From contig JAUNVA010000001.1 of assembly GCA_030537895.1 (NCBI GenBank), positions 62,001 through 126,000 of the forward strand: 64,000 nt of DNA. Reading direction: 5' to 3'. The stretch comes from Bowdeniella nasicola (GTDB lineage Bacteria > Actinomycetota > Actinomycetes > Actinomycetales > Actinomycetaceae). Made by a program: the position numbers and the translations under genes. The notes beneath the pieces were generated by a model that did not search any database, had not been told where the DNA came from, and was given only the letters and a program-made list of their open reading frames with translations. The first letter of the stretch is position 1, and each line of letters begins with the position of its first letter. This document shows, in pieces, positions 35,546-43,858 of this stretch.

Positions 35546-35739
35546 GAGACCCCCTTCTCGACAAAGGCGAACATATCCCACCATAAACGACCAGGGGAGG
35601 CGGGGGCGAACCTGGGTGCCACACCTCGCTGAGTGTTCGGGTAGATAGACGGATCTGGGAGTGAGCGGGGGAGCTCGTCGATATGTCGGGATCGGAGGGG
35701 CTCGGGGCTCGTCCCGCGGCGTCGCCTCGCCGTGCGGGT

Positions 35740-35757
35740 GCCCGGGTCAGCCCGGGC
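35740..35757 (-). terminator. Small stem-loop at the end of the DeoR gene
   Basis: GCCCGGG and CCCGGGC pair around a short loop that includes the stop codon of the DeoR-type gene. It may reduce read-through into the GH112 gene 195 bp downstream. The remaining spacer (35546-35739) shows no gene. Confidence 0.4.
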
Positions 35758-36523
35758 GGACGGTGATGACCTGCGTTCCGGTGCGGGTCAAAGCGGCGAG
35801 TACCGGGTGGTCAGCCGGAGCTGTCGTGATGAGCGTTCCGATGGCCGTGCCCGGCAGGATCCGGGCGAAGGCACGCGCCCCAATTTTCTCAGCGTCTGCG
35901 ACCACGATGACGCGGCTAGCCGCTGACGCGAGCGCTCGATTGACCGCCGCTTCGGCCTCGTTCGCAGCGTAGATGCCGCCCGCGTCAATCCCGTCCACCC
36001 CGAGAAAGGTGACGTCGAGGTTGAGGTCGGTAAAGAATCTCTGGGCTAGCGGACCGGTCAATTCGTAGGTGTGGGGCCGAGCGACTCCGCCGGTGGTCAC
36101 GACGCGAATACCCCGACGGACGGTCATCTCATAGGCAATATTCACGGCGTTGGTCACGATGGTGAGTTCGCCCTCGCCCTGGGTGAGCAGCGCGAGCTGT
36201 CGGGCGACATGCGTCGTCGTGGTGCCGCCATTCATTCCGACGACGGCGCCCGGGTTCACCAGGGTGGCGGCTCGGCAGGCAATCCTGTGCTTGTCTTGGG
36301 TGGCGCGCCCGGTACGGAAGCCGACGGGTAGCGACGCCGAGTCCGGTGTGCGCGAGGCTCCCCCGTGGGTGCGGACGAGAAGCTGCTGCTCGGCCAGGGC
36401 ATCAAGGTCGCGGCGCGCGGTCGCCAGTGAGACATCGAAGCGTTCGACGACCTCGTCGACGCGGATCGCGCCTTCGCGCTGGACGTGGTCGGTGATGGCC
36501 CGTAATCGCGCGTGGCGCTCCAC
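35747..36523 (-). CDS. DeoR-family sugar regulator
   Basis: A 258-aa regulator with an N-terminal winged HTH (IRVDEVVERFDVSLATARRDLDALAEQ) and a C-terminal phosphosugar sensor domain. The sensor domain shows GMNGGTTTTHVARQL, TNAVNIAYEM and FLGVDGIDAGGIYAANEAEAAVNRAL. The GTG start at 36523 has AAAGGAG close upstream. It is divergent from the SIS-ROK-PfkB-aldolase genes and upstream of the GH112 gene on the same strand, so it is the likely controller of both. Expected ligand: a phosphorylated sugar from the pathway (inference from family). Confidence 0.88.
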   Translation of the reverse strand: MERHARLRAITDHVQREGAIRVDEVVERFDVSLATARRDLDALAEQQLLVRTHGGASRTPDSASLPVGFRTGRATQDKHRIACRAATLVNPGAVVGMNGGTTTTHVARQLALLTQGEGELTIVTNAVNIAYEMTVRRGIRVVTTGGVARPHTYELTGPLAQRFFTDLNLDVTFLGVDGIDAGGIYAANEAEAAVNRALASAASRVIVVADAEKIGARAFARILPGTAIGTLITTAPADHPVLAALTRTGTQVITVRPG

Positions 36524-36611
36524 ACTCGCTCCTTTCTCGCGCCGCCAGGGGCGCATGCCGCTCAAATCTTAGCGTGCGCCGGACTCGAGAGCCGGCGCGA
36601 GAGCTCTGTCG

Positions 36612-36640
36612 TTGCGACGGTCCCCACACCTACGTATGAT
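36612..36640 (+). promoter_or_regulatory. Promoter of the SIS-ROK-PfkB-aldolase operon
   Basis: TTGCGA (36612-36617) and TATGAT (36635-36640) are separated by exactly 17 bp, a good sigma-A-type promoter. It lies 56 bp before the GTG of the SIS gene and just upstream of the GAAAACG repeats. Confidence 0.7.
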
Positions 36641-36650
36641 TGAATATGAG

Positions 36651-36670
36651 CGAAAACGAAAGAAAACGTC
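36651..36670. promoter_or_regulatory. Candidate DeoR-type operator (GAAAACG direct repeats)
   Basis: GAAAACG occurs at 36652-36658 and 36662-36668, one helical turn apart, just downstream of the -10. The TTTC/TTTT-rich opposite strand resembles the direct-repeat operators of AgaR-like DeoR repressors. This position would let a repressor block transcription start. Confidence 0.6.
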
Positions 36671-36695
36671 GCAAACAAGCAGACCAGGAGTGACA

Positions 36696-37580
36696 GTGTC
36701 CATTACCGTCCAGGAAATTGCCTCCCAACCAGAGATGTGGCGGCGTGCCGGCGAGGTTGCCCGCGCACGCGCCGACGTGATGCCGCGTGAGGGGCAGTCC
36801 GTCGCCGTCCTCGGATGCGGAACGTCCTGGTTCATCGCACAGTCCTACTGCAGTGCCCGTGAAACGGCCGGCCAAGGGCGCTCAGATGCCTTCACCGCGA
36901 CCGAATTCCCAGCCGCCCGTAACTACGACGTCGTCATCTTCCTGTCCCGCTCGGGCACGACCACCGAGATCGTGGACCTCGCGAAGAACCTCGCGGGCCG
37001 CGTCCGCACGATCCTACTCACGGCCGTGGGTGGGGGGCCCGCCGCCGAGTTCGTCGACGCCGAGGTGGTGCTCGACTTCGCCGACGAAGAGTCTGTCGTC
37101 CAAACCCGCTTTGCGACCTCGGCGCTCGCATTTTTCCGTGCGAGCATCGGCGTCGATCTCGACCCGGTGATCGCCGACGCCCGCACCATGCTGGATGCTG
37201 ACATTCCGGCCGAGTGGGTATCCGCCGATCAGGTGACCTTCCTCGGCGCCGGCTGGACGAATGGCCTCGCCTACGAGGCGGCCTTGAAGCTTCGGGAAGC
37301 CTCCCAGTCCTGGACCGAGGCCTACCCCGCGATGGAATACCGTCACGGTCCCATCTCGATCGCTGAAGAGGGGCGGCTGACCTGGATGTTCGGGACGGCT
37401 CCGGCCGGCCTCGAAGCCCAGGTGCGCGACACGGGCGCCACGTTTGTCACCTCGACGGTCGATCCCATGGCGCACCTGGTGCTCGCCCAGCGCCTCGCCA
37501 TCGCCCGGGCTCAGGACCGCGGCCTCAATCCGGACACGCCGCGCCACCTCACCCGTTCCGTCATCCTGGACGAGGCGTAG
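36696..37580 (+). CDS. SIS-domain sugar-phosphate isomerase/deaminase
   Basis: A 294-aa protein with two SIS domains. The first holds LGCGTSWFIAQSY and FLSRSGTTTEIVDLAKN; the second holds FLGAGWTNGLAYEAALKLREAS and AMEYRHGPISI, the GlmS/AgaS-type active-site region. CAGGAG precedes the GTG. There is no glutaminase domain, and it is shorter than typical AgaS (about 380 aa), so it resembles compact hexosamine-6-phosphate deaminases. Context suggests conversion of an amino-sugar phosphate to a ketose phosphate. Exact sugar unproven. Confidence 0.8.
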   Translation: MSITVQEIASQPEMWRRAGEVARARADVMPREGQSVAVLGCGTSWFIAQSYCSARETAGQGRSDAFTATEFPAARNYDVVIFLSRSGTTTEIVDLAKNLAGRVRTILLTAVGGGPAAEFVDAEVVLDFADEESVVQTRFATSALAFFRASIGVDLDPVIADARTMLDADIPAEWVSADQVTFLGAGWTNGLAYEAALKLREASQSWTEAYPAMEYRHGPISIAEEGRLTWMFGTAPAGLEAQVRDTGATFVTSTVDPMAHLVLAQRLAIARAQDRGLNPDTPRHLTRSVILDEA

Positions 37581-37589
37581 GGTACGCCA

Positions 37590-38567
37590 GTGGAGCGCGT
37601 CGCTGCGATTGACGTCGGGGGGACCACCATCAAGGCGGGGATCCTCGACGCTGGCGGCATGCTCACCCACGCGCGCCGCTACCCGACCACCGCGGAGCCC
37701 GAGGGACTTGCACGCCAGGTGGCCGCAATCGCGCGCGACCTGAGCGAGGTGGTGGAGCGCGACGGCTCGCCGCTCCTGCCCACTATCGGGCTCGGCGTCC
37801 CCGGAGTCGTCGACGAGACTCGAGGAGTAGGGGTCTATTCCGCAAATCTCGGATGGCGGGAGGCCCCGCTGCGGGAGCTGACTGCCACCGCGGTCAATCG
37901 GCCCGTCGCGTTCGGCCACGACGTGCGCTGCGGCGCGCTCGCCGAAATGGCTTGGGGCGCCGGCTCGCCGACCATGCTCTACCTGGCGATCGGTACCGGT
38001 ATTGGGGCCGCCGTCGTCTTGGATGGCGTGCCCTGGGTCAACCGCGGCTATGCGGGAGAGATCGGTCAGAGCTACGCGGCGCTAGACGGACGTGACGTCG
38101 TCGTCGAACGCTATGCCTCCGCACGCGGGATCAGTCGCCAGTACGCCCAACGCTCGGGGCGTGCCGTCAGCGGAGCGAAAGAGGTCTTCGACGCGGCACG
38201 CGCGGGTGATGCGGACGCGCAGGCCACGCTCGAGGACGCCATCACCCTGATCGCGCGGATCCTGTCGGGGGCCCTCGGCGTCCTCGGTTCCATGGACATC
38301 GTCCTCGGTGGCGGACTCGCCGAGGCCGGCGCCCAGCTCACCACCCCGCTCACCGAGGTCTTGGAGCAGCGGTTGCGGATCTCACCGGCCCCAGCCATTA
38401 CGACCGCAAGTCTCGGGTCGTGGTCGCAGGCGCTCGGCGCGGGCTATCTCGCGCTGCGTGCCGAGGGCGTGGAGACCCGCCGCGGTGGGGAGGGCTGCGG
38501 TGTTGTTGTCGGCGATAGCGGCAATACTGGACGCTGTCAGAGAAATGAAGGAGTCTCTCGTGTCTAG
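37590..38567 (+). CDS. ROK-family sugar kinase
   Basis: A 325-aa ATP-dependent kinase. The phosphate-1 motif is IDVGGTTIKAGILDAGG; LGVPGVVD, AFGHDVRCGALAEMAWGAG and LAIGTGIGAAVVLDG follow, and LGGGLAEAGAQL is the adenosine region. The catalytic Asp is in GHDVR, where most relatives have NDAN or ENDA. The ROK zinc motif CGxxGCxE is absent; GQSYAALDGRDVVVERYAS stands there instead. Likely substrate is GalNAc, GlcNAc or a related hexose released by the GH112 enzyme. Its end overlaps the next gene by 8 bp. Confidence 0.85.
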   Translation: MERVAAIDVGGTTIKAGILDAGGMLTHARRYPTTAEPEGLARQVAAIARDLSEVVERDGSPLLPTIGLGVPGVVDETRGVGVYSANLGWREAPLRELTATAVNRPVAFGHDVRCGALAEMAWGAGSPTMLYLAIGTGIGAAVVLDGVPWVNRGYAGEIGQSYAALDGRDVVVERYASARGISRQYAQRSGRAVSGAKEVFDAARAGDADAQATLEDAITLIARILSGALGVLGSMDIVLGGGLAEAGAQLTTPLTEVLEQRLRISPAPAITTASLGSWSQALGAGYLALRAEGVETRRGGEGCGVVVGDSGNTGRCQRNEGVSRV

Positions 38568-39501
38568 CCCCTCGATCCATATAGTCACCCCGAATCCGGC
38601 GCTCGATTGCACCTACACGCTGGACCATCTCGAGGTCGGCGAAGCGAACCGGGTGCGCTCCGTTGTGCGCACCGCGGGTGGCAAGGGTCTGAACGTCGCT
38701 CACGTCCTGCAGACTCTCGGCCGCTCGGCTACCGTGGGGGGTTTTCTCGGCGGCCCGAGCGCCCAGGAGTTTCTCGCCCGGATCCCCACGCTGGAAGCGC
38801 GCTTCACACTCATCGAGGGAACGACCCGCACCACCGTGACGGCCGTGCACGACGGCGGCGCAACCGCCATGAATGAGCCGGGGCCCGGCGTGGATCACAC
38901 CGACTGGGAGTCTCTGATCAACGATTCGCTCGATGCTCTCGGAACGGGGCCGGCCCTCCTGTCTATCAATGGTTCGAACCCACCGGGCACCCCGCTCGAG
39001 TCCTACACCGAGCTCATCACCCGCGCGAAGGAGGCGGGCGCCTACGTTCTCGTTGATACCTCCGGACCCCACTTGCGAGCCGCCGTCGCCGCAGGAGCCG
39101 ACCTCGTGAAACCGAATCATCACGAACTTGCCGAGGCCACCGGGACATCCGATCGTGACGCGGGTGTTCACGCCCTGATGGAGGACGGCGCCTCCACCGT
39201 CGTCCTGTCGCTCGCCGAAGAGGGGATCCAGGTGCACTCTGCATCTGGGCCCACGATCGCGGCACGTCTCGAGGAACCGGTACGAGGCAACCCCGTCGGT
39301 GCCGGGGATGCTCTCGTGGCGGCGGTCATCAATGTTATCGCCGGCAATCTGGAAGCTGGGCAGGAACCTCGCCTCACCCCTCAACAGTGCGCCGATCTCG
39401 TCGCGATTTCCGCCGCGTCGGTACGTGAACCCGTTGCGGGTGCCGTCGACCTCGGCACCGTCGACTCTCTTCGTCCTCTCGTCACCGTCAAGGAGTTGTA
39501 G
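38560..39501 (+). CDS. PfkB-family 1-phosphofructokinase/tagatose-6-phosphate kinase
   Basis: A 313-aa ribokinase-fold kinase of the FruK/LacC type. Its N-terminal TPNPALDCTYTLDHLEVGEANR and GGKGLNVAHVLQTLG bind sugar phosphate. NPVGAGDALVAAVI contains the catalytic GAGD Asp. AAGG-type ribosome-binding site (AAGGAG, 38548-38553) precedes the GTG at 38560, inside the ROK gene end. With a bisphosphate aldolase downstream it most likely makes tagatose- or fructose-1,6-bisphosphate. Confidence 0.88.
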   Translation: MSSPSIHIVTPNPALDCTYTLDHLEVGEANRVRSVVRTAGGKGLNVAHVLQTLGRSATVGGFLGGPSAQEFLARIPTLEARFTLIEGTTRTTVTAVHDGGATAMNEPGPGVDHTDWESLINDSLDALGTGPALLSINGSNPPGTPLESYTELITRAKEAGAYVLVDTSGPHLRAAVAAGADLVKPNHHELAEATGTSDRDAGVHALMEDGASTVVLSLAEEGIQVHSASGPTIAARLEEPVRGNPVGAGDALVAAVINVIAGNLEAGQEPRLTPQQCADLVAISAASVREPVAGAVDLGTVDSLRPLVTVKEL

Positions 39502-40337
39502 TGCTCATCCCGCTCGCCCCCGTAGCCGAACACGCGGCCCGCGCCGGTACCGGACTCGGGGCCTTCAACGTCATCCACTTGGAAAACGCGGCAACCTTCA
39601 TCTCTGCTGCCGAACGGGCGGGCCGGCCCGTGGTCCTACAGATCTCGCAAAACGCCGTGGCCTATCACGGGGGGGATCTTCGGCCGATCGGGCTCGGGAC
39701 CCTCGCCGCGGCTCGTGAGGCGGACGTCGACGTCGTGGTGCACCTGGACCACGCCACGGACGAGGACCTGTGTCGCCAGGCGATCGATCTGGGGTTCACT
39801 TCCGTCATGTATGACGGCTCCACGCTGCCCGACGCCGAGAACCGGGAGGCGACGGCGCGCGTCGTCGCCTACGCCCACGAGCGCGGCGTGAGCGTCGAGG
39901 CGGAACTTGGTGAGGTGGGCGGCAAGGACGGAGTGCATGATCCGTCCGCGCGCACCGACCCGGCGGATGCCGCCCAGTTTGTCGCCGACACGGGCGTCGA
40001 CCTTCTCGCCGTTGCCGTCGGTAGCTCGCACGCGATGACCACGCGGGGGGCCGAGCTCGACCTCGAGCGCATCACCGCGATCCGCGACGCCCTGGACATC
40101 CCGCTCGTTCTCCATGGTTCCTCCGGGGTGAGTGATGCGGGAATGGTGGCGGCGATCCGGGCCGGCATGACGAAGATCAACGTGTCGACCCACCTCACCA
40201 AGGTTTTCACCGAGACGGTGCGTGAGGTGCTCGCGGAGAACCCCGAGCTCGTCGATACGCGCAAATGGTTCACCCCCGCCGCCCAAGCCCAGGGGGCGGA
40301 AGCAGAACGCCTGTTGCGGCTCTACGCTACGGCCTGA
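39501..40337 (+). CDS. Class II fructose/tagatose-bisphosphate aldolase
   Basis: A 278-aa zinc-dependent aldolase of the KbaY/GatY/FbaA family, cleaving a ketose 1,6-bisphosphate to DHAP and glyceraldehyde-3-phosphate. GAFNVIHLENAATFISAAE is the N-terminal signature. VVVHLDHATDEDL contains catalytic Asp and zinc His, EAELGEVGGKDG is the mobile loop region, and VLHGSSGVSD carries another zinc ligand. The GTG starts within the stop of the preceding kinase (TAGTG). Tagatose versus fructose specificity is not visible; context favours tagatose. Confidence 0.9.
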   Translation: MLIPLAPVAEHAARAGTGLGAFNVIHLENAATFISAAERAGRPVVLQISQNAVAYHGGDLRPIGLGTLAAAREADVDVVVHLDHATDEDLCRQAIDLGFTSVMYDGSTLPDAENREATARVVAYAHERGVSVEAELGEVGGKDGVHDPSARTDPADAAQFVADTGVDLLAVAVGSSHAMTTRGAELDLERITAIRDALDIPLVLHGSSGVSDAGMVAAIRAGMTKINVSTHLTKVFTETVREVLAENPELVDTRKWFTPAAQAQGAEAERLLRLYATA

Positions 40338-40429
40338 GGTTTGGGCCTTCTCATAGCGGGCACCCGGCGAGTCGTGCCATGATTGCCCTAGCAGCCGCCT
40401 TCGGGCGACCCCGAGTTTTGGAGCACCTC

Positions 40430-40588
40430 ATGTCCTCTTCCTTGGTGAAGCTCGCGACCGAGCACTCTCACCTCACTCCGATCGACCTGCCGATGCACCC
40501 CTACATGTACGGTGCGATCGCTTTTTCAGTCCTCATGGTTCTCTTGCTGACCGCGTATGCGTTCCGCAGCGTCTGGACGCGCCACTGA
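40430..40588 (+). CDS. 52-aa single-pass membrane protein upstream of nadD
   Basis: A 52-aa peptide, MSSSLVKLATEHSHLTPIDL then MHPYMYGAIAFSVLMVLLL and a short cytoplasmic-type tail ending RSVWTRH. GGAG lies 6 nt before the ATG. Small proteins with one helix at this spot are frequent in actinobacterial genomes, just before nadD. Function is unknown. Confidence 0.65.
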   Translation: MSSSLVKLATEHSHLTPIDLPMHPYMYGAIAFSVLMVLLLTAYAFRSVWTRH

Positions 40589-40591
40589 TAC

Positions 40592-41266
40592 ATGCCTGAG
40601 CAGCGGGCGCTCACCTCGCCTCGGTCCCAAGCGGCTGCGGACGGCGCCGGGATGCGGATCGGTGTCATGGGTGGCACGTTCGACCCCATCCACCACGGCC
40701 ACCTCGTGGCCGCGAGCGAGGTGCAAGATACCTTCGATCTGGACGAGGTCATTTTCGTCCCCACGGGTTCTCAGCCCTTCAAACAGGGACGCGACGTCAC
40801 GGAGTCGGAACATCGCTACCTCATGACCGTGGTGGCGACGGCTTCCAACCCGCGGTTTTCCGTCTCCCGGGTCGATATCGATCGCGGCGGGCTCACCTAC
40901 ACCATCGACACTCTGCGGGACTTGCGGACGATCTACCCACACGCGGAGCTGTACTTCATTACGGGGGCGGATGCGCTCTCTCAGATTCTCAGTTGGAAGG
41001 ACGCTGAGGAGCTCTTTCGCCTGGCGCACTTCGTGGGGGTGACCCGCCCGGGCCACGACCTCGATGACGAGGGGCTGCCGGAAACCGGTGTCTCACTTCT
41101 CGAGGTGCCCGCGATGGCCATCAGTTCGACGGACTGCCGTCGGCGGGTCGCCTCCCACATGCCCGTCTGGTACCTGGTGCCCGATGGTGTCGTCCAATAC
41201 ATCGGCAAATACGGTCTCTACCAGCGCACGGCGCGTGCGAGCGGGGGAGGGGACGGACAGCCGTGA
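40592..41266 (+). CDS. nadD: Nicotinate-nucleotide adenylyltransferase
   Basis: A 224-aa enzyme that adenylates nicotinate mononucleotide in NAD synthesis. [20 protein letters not shown] is the nucleotide-binding HxGH motif region, [16 protein letters not shown] is the NaMN site and [11 protein letters not shown] the C-terminal ISSTxIR motif. An ATG at 40652 would start directly at [10 protein letters not shown]; neither start has a clear ribosome-binding site. It is coupled to the next gene by GTGA. Confidence 0.94.
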   Translation: MPEQRALTSPRSQAAADGAGMRIGVMGGTFDPIHHGHLVAASEVQDTFDLDEVIFVPTGSQPFKQGRDVTESEHRYLMTVVATASNPRFSVSRVDIDRGGLTYTIDTLRDLRTIYPHAELYFITGADALSQILSWKDAEELFRLAHFVGVTRPGHDLDDEGLPETGVSLLEVPAMAISSTDCRRRVASHMPVWYLVPDGVVQYIGKYGLYQRTARASGGGDGQP

Positions 41267-42588
41267 GCGAACACAAACGGCCGCTTACCCGTCGGGAACT
41301 GCGCCTGCAGCGCGAGCGGGAGGCGGCAGCCCGCGGGGGAGAGCCACTGACCAGGCGGGAAATCCGGCGCCGCGAGCGGGAAGAGGAGGCCCGGCTGCGC
41401 GCGATCGCGACGGGCGAGATCACGATGACCGGCGAGGTGATCACGGCGATCCGCGGGGTCGATGGGAACGAACTCACGCCACCGCGCCCACCGCACACGA
41501 CGGGTGAGGGGGCGCCGTCGCGGCGCTCACTGCGCGCAGAGCTCGAGAACCGCACGACCGCTGAGAGCGCGCGCCCCGGCGAACATGATCCGGGTGGTAC
41601 TCGCGCCGCCATGGTGACGCCGCCACGGCCGCGGCACCGCACCGTTGCCCCGCCCTCGACCGCGCAGGGCGTGCGCGTCGTCGACCACGCGACGGGCCAG
41701 GTTCAGACCATCCGTCCCGAGGGGTATCGCCCGCCTGCCGCGGGAAGCGACGACGTCGCGAGGGCTCTCACCTTTGACGAGAATCCCGACGCGGGGCCCG
41801 GAGTTGACGCCGCGACATCGGCCCCATCTCCCGATAGGGCGGATCAGGCCGAAGATACGACGCTGCCACCGGCAGTCAGCGCCGATGACGCCACGGCGGC
41901 TCAGGGCCCCAGCGAAGCACCGGAGGCCGATGAGGGGGTGGAGCGGGTTTCCGTCTTCGCTCCCCAGCCCGCGAACGCCGTTACCGAAGAGCCCCCGCCA
42001 CTCACGCGACGTGAAATCAGGGAGCGCCGTAAGCGTGCAGAAGCGGCACAGGCCGCCGCCGCTGCGACGAGGGAACCCGCTGCCGCACCCGAACTTACCG
42101 AGGTGCCTCTGCCCGAGGCTGATGTCAATCCCGTGCGGATCGATGAACACCCCGCACCCGCGACGGTGAGCGGTGATCATCGCACACCCGAACCGACACA
42201 ACCCGCGGCTGACCCGTCGGTCCTCGAGATCGCCGACGAACGCGATCCCGTACCCGATACGGGGCAGACAGCGGCCTCCGAGGACAGCCCACCGGCCGCC
42301 TCCTGCGAGGTAGAGGAACCCGTCGATGCGACGGAGGAAGCCGAACCTTCCCCGGGCAGGTCCCGCTCGAGTGTCGTGCGGGAGCCTTCTCACATCGAGC
42401 ACGAACCCGCGCTGACCCGCAACTGGGTCAAAGGTGGGGCGTGGGTGGTGATCGCCCTCGTCCTGGCTGTCCTCGTGTATCTCGCCTATCTCGATACCCA
42501 AAGCGACGTGAGCTCGGTTTTGTTCGGGCTGGCCGATAGACCGATCACCGACCTCACCACAATTCCCAGTGTCAATCTCTCACTTTGA
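41263..42588 (+). CDS. Disordered membrane-anchored protein with PLTRRE repeats
   Basis: A 441-aa protein dominated by Pro/Ala/Glu/Thr low complexity. Three copies of a short motif, PLTRREIR or PLTRRELR followed by basic residues, lie near residues 7, 27 and 246. One transmembrane helix near the C-terminus ([17 protein letters not shown]) is followed by about 35 residues, so most of the protein is probably cytoplasmic. Similar PLTRRE-type proteins appear between nadD and rsfS in actinomycetes; none has a defined role to my knowledge. Overlaps nadD by 4 bp. Confidence 0.75.
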   Translation: MSEHKRPLTRRELRLQREREAAARGGEPLTRREIRRREREEEARLRAIATGEITMTGEVITAIRGVDGNELTPPRPPHTTGEGAPSRRSLRAELENRTTAESARPGEHDPGGTRAAMVTPPRPRHRTVAPPSTAQGVRVVDHATGQVQTIRPEGYRPPAAGSDDVARALTFDENPDAGPGVDAATSAPSPDRADQAEDTTLPPAVSADDATAAQGPSEAPEADEGVERVSVFAPQPANAVTEEPPPLTRREIRERRKRAEAAQAAAAATREPAAAPELTEVPLPEADVNPVRIDEHPAPATVSGDHRTPEPTQPAADPSVLEIADERDPVPDTGQTAASEDSPPAASCEVEEPVDATEEAEPSPGRSRSSVVREPSHIEHEPALTRNWVKGGAWVVIALVLAVLVYLAYLDTQSDVSSVLFGLADRPITDLTTIPSVNLSL

Positions 42589-42602
42589 GTCCAAGGAGAC
42601 GC

Positions 42603-43004
42603 GTGCCCACACCTCAGACCACCAGAAACCTCATCGAGATCGCCGCCCGCGGTGCGGTCGATAAACTCGCGACCACCATCGTCGCGCTGGACGTCTCCGA
42701 CAGGCTTCCGCTAACGGATGCGTTTCTCATCGCGACGGGCGCTAACGAGAGGCAGGTGAAGGCCATCGTCGATGAGGTCGAACACCGCCTCGCCGAGGCA
42801 GGCGTCCGCGCTGAGCGGCGGGAAGGCTATCAGGAGGCACGGTGGGTCCTGGTTGACTTCGGCGACCTCGTGGTACACGTCCAGCACGCGGAAGAACGCG
42901 AGTATTACGCTCTGGAGCGCCTCTGGCATGACTGCCCGCTCATCGATCTGCCCGACGACGTGCGCGAGGGGGCGCGCGAAAACGAGAACGAGGACGAGCA
43001 GTGA
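42603..43004 (+). CDS. rsfS: Ribosome silencing factor
   Basis: A 133-aa RsfS/Iojap protein that binds L14 and blocks 50S-30S joining when nutrients are short. Motifs are DVSDRLPLTDAFLIATGANERQVKAI, EGYQEARWVLVDFGDLVVHV and EREYYALERLW. AAGGAG lies 4 nt before the GTG at 42603. It follows nadD in the conserved order and overlaps the next gene by GTGA. Confidence 0.95.
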   Translation: MPTPQTTRNLIEIAARGAVDKLATTIVALDVSDRLPLTDAFLIATGANERQVKAIVDEVEHRLAEAGVRAERREGYQEARWVLVDFGDLVVHVQHAEEREYYALERLWHDCPLIDLPDDVREGARENENEDEQ

Positions 43005-43627
43005 GCGCCGCGCGCGTCCTGCTGCTGCGGCACGGACAGACCAATCACAATGTGGAGCGCCGCGTTCAGGGCGGGATCGATATTCCACTCAACGACGTGG
43101 GGCGAGCTCAGGCGGAGGAGGCTGGCCGGGCGCTCGAGCGTGAGCTTGCCGACACAGCGGTCCGCATTGTGGCCTCCGACCTGTCTCGAGCATTGGCGAC
43201 CGCGGAGGCGGCAGCCCGCCAGCTCGGCGTCGATGTTGTCGCCGACTCGCGTCTACGCGAGCGTCACTTTGGACAGTTCGAGGGGCTCACAGGGGAGGAA
43301 CTGCAGGAGAAATACCCCGCAGAATACGCCGTCTGGAGGGGTGGGGACACCCCAGAACTCGTCGGTATCGAGACGCGGCCCGCAGTGCGTGCCCGGATGA
43401 TCGAGTCGATCGAGGAGCACGCCGAGCAGACCCCCGATGGCGCCGCGTTGCTTGTGGTCTCGCACGGCTCGGCTATCACCCAAGCCCTGCGCGGCATGCT
43501 CGGCGTCGCTGAGCTCGGCGTGCCCGTCTTCCGCGGCATGGACAACTGCCACTGGGCGGAACTCCAGCCCGGATCGTTCGGCGGTGGAGCCCGCTGGCGT
43601 CTATTCGCCCATAACCGCGGGGCGTGA
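43001..43627 (+). CDS. Histidine phosphatase family protein
   Basis: A 208-aa phosphoglycerate-mutase-like phosphatase. The RHG motif is LLRHGQTNHNVERRVQGG with phospho-His; the second conserved His is in VVSHGSAI, and RERHFGQFEGL gives the usual Glu. In actinobacteria the gene after rsfS is often such a phosphatase, sometimes annotated as glucosyl-3-phosphoglycerate phosphatase or cobC-like. Substrate cannot be assigned. Confidence 0.88.
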   Translation: MSAARVLLLRHGQTNHNVERRVQGGIDIPLNDVGRAQAEEAGRALERELADTAVRIVASDLSRALATAEAAARQLGVDVVADSRLRERHFGQFEGLTGEELQEKYPAEYAVWRGGDTPELVGIETRPAVRARMIESIEEHAEQTPDGAALLVVSHGSAITQALRGMLGVAELGVPVFRGMDNCHWAELQPGSFGGGARWRLFAHNRGA

Positions 43628-43648
43628 GGCAGCGCACGCCGGGGTAAT

Positions 43649-43677
43649 TTGTCAGGGGAGAGTCCCCTCGGTAGAGT
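43649..43677 (+). promoter_or_regulatory. Promoter of tRNA-Ala
   Basis: TTGTCA (43649-43654) and TAGAGT (43672-43677) with a 17-bp spacer, 14 bp before the tRNA 5' end. The spacer contains GGGGA-GAG-TCCCC, which could also end the preceding operon. Confidence 0.65.
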
Positions 43678-43691
43678 GGGACTCGCTTCAC

Positions 43692-43764
43692 GGGGCTATG
43701 GCGCAGTTGGTAGCGCGCTTCCATGGCATGGAAGAGGTCAGGGGTTCGAATCCCCTTAGCTCCA
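43692..43764 (+). tRNA. tRNA-Ala (anticodon GGC)
   Basis: A 73-nt cloverleaf. Acceptor GGGGCTA pairs with TAGCTCC with one G-T pair. The anticodon stem CTTCC/GGAAG encloses loop ATGGCAT, anticodon GGC at 43725-43727. The T-arm contains GGTTCGAAT. The discriminator base is A. The CCA end is not encoded. It decodes GCC, and GCU by wobble. Confidence 0.97.
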
Positions 43765-43769
43765 CAAGG

Positions 43770-43800
43770 ATCCCGCCTTGATTTCAAGGCGGGATTTTTT
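43770..43800 (+). terminator. Intrinsic terminator after tRNA-Ala
   Basis: ATCCCGCCTTGA pairs with TCAAGGCGGGAT around TT, followed by a run of six T. This is the one classical hairpin-plus-T terminator I see in the window. Confidence 0.93.
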
Positions 43801-43858
43801 CTGCTCGCGCTCACCCAGTCGGTGCCGCTGTCACGCTCGCAACGAATCTTCGCACCTC

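Noticed and set aside
36256..36572. Open frames opposite the DeoR gene
   Set aside because: Antisense shadows; the minus-strand reading has a complete winged HTH and sensor domain with a good ribosome-binding site.
43660..43684. GAGTCCC-N11-GGGACTC as a second DosR-like box upstream of tRNA-Ala
   Set aside because: The half-sites are in the opposite order and too far apart for the DosR core; part of it is the tRNA promoter spacer and a short hairpin.
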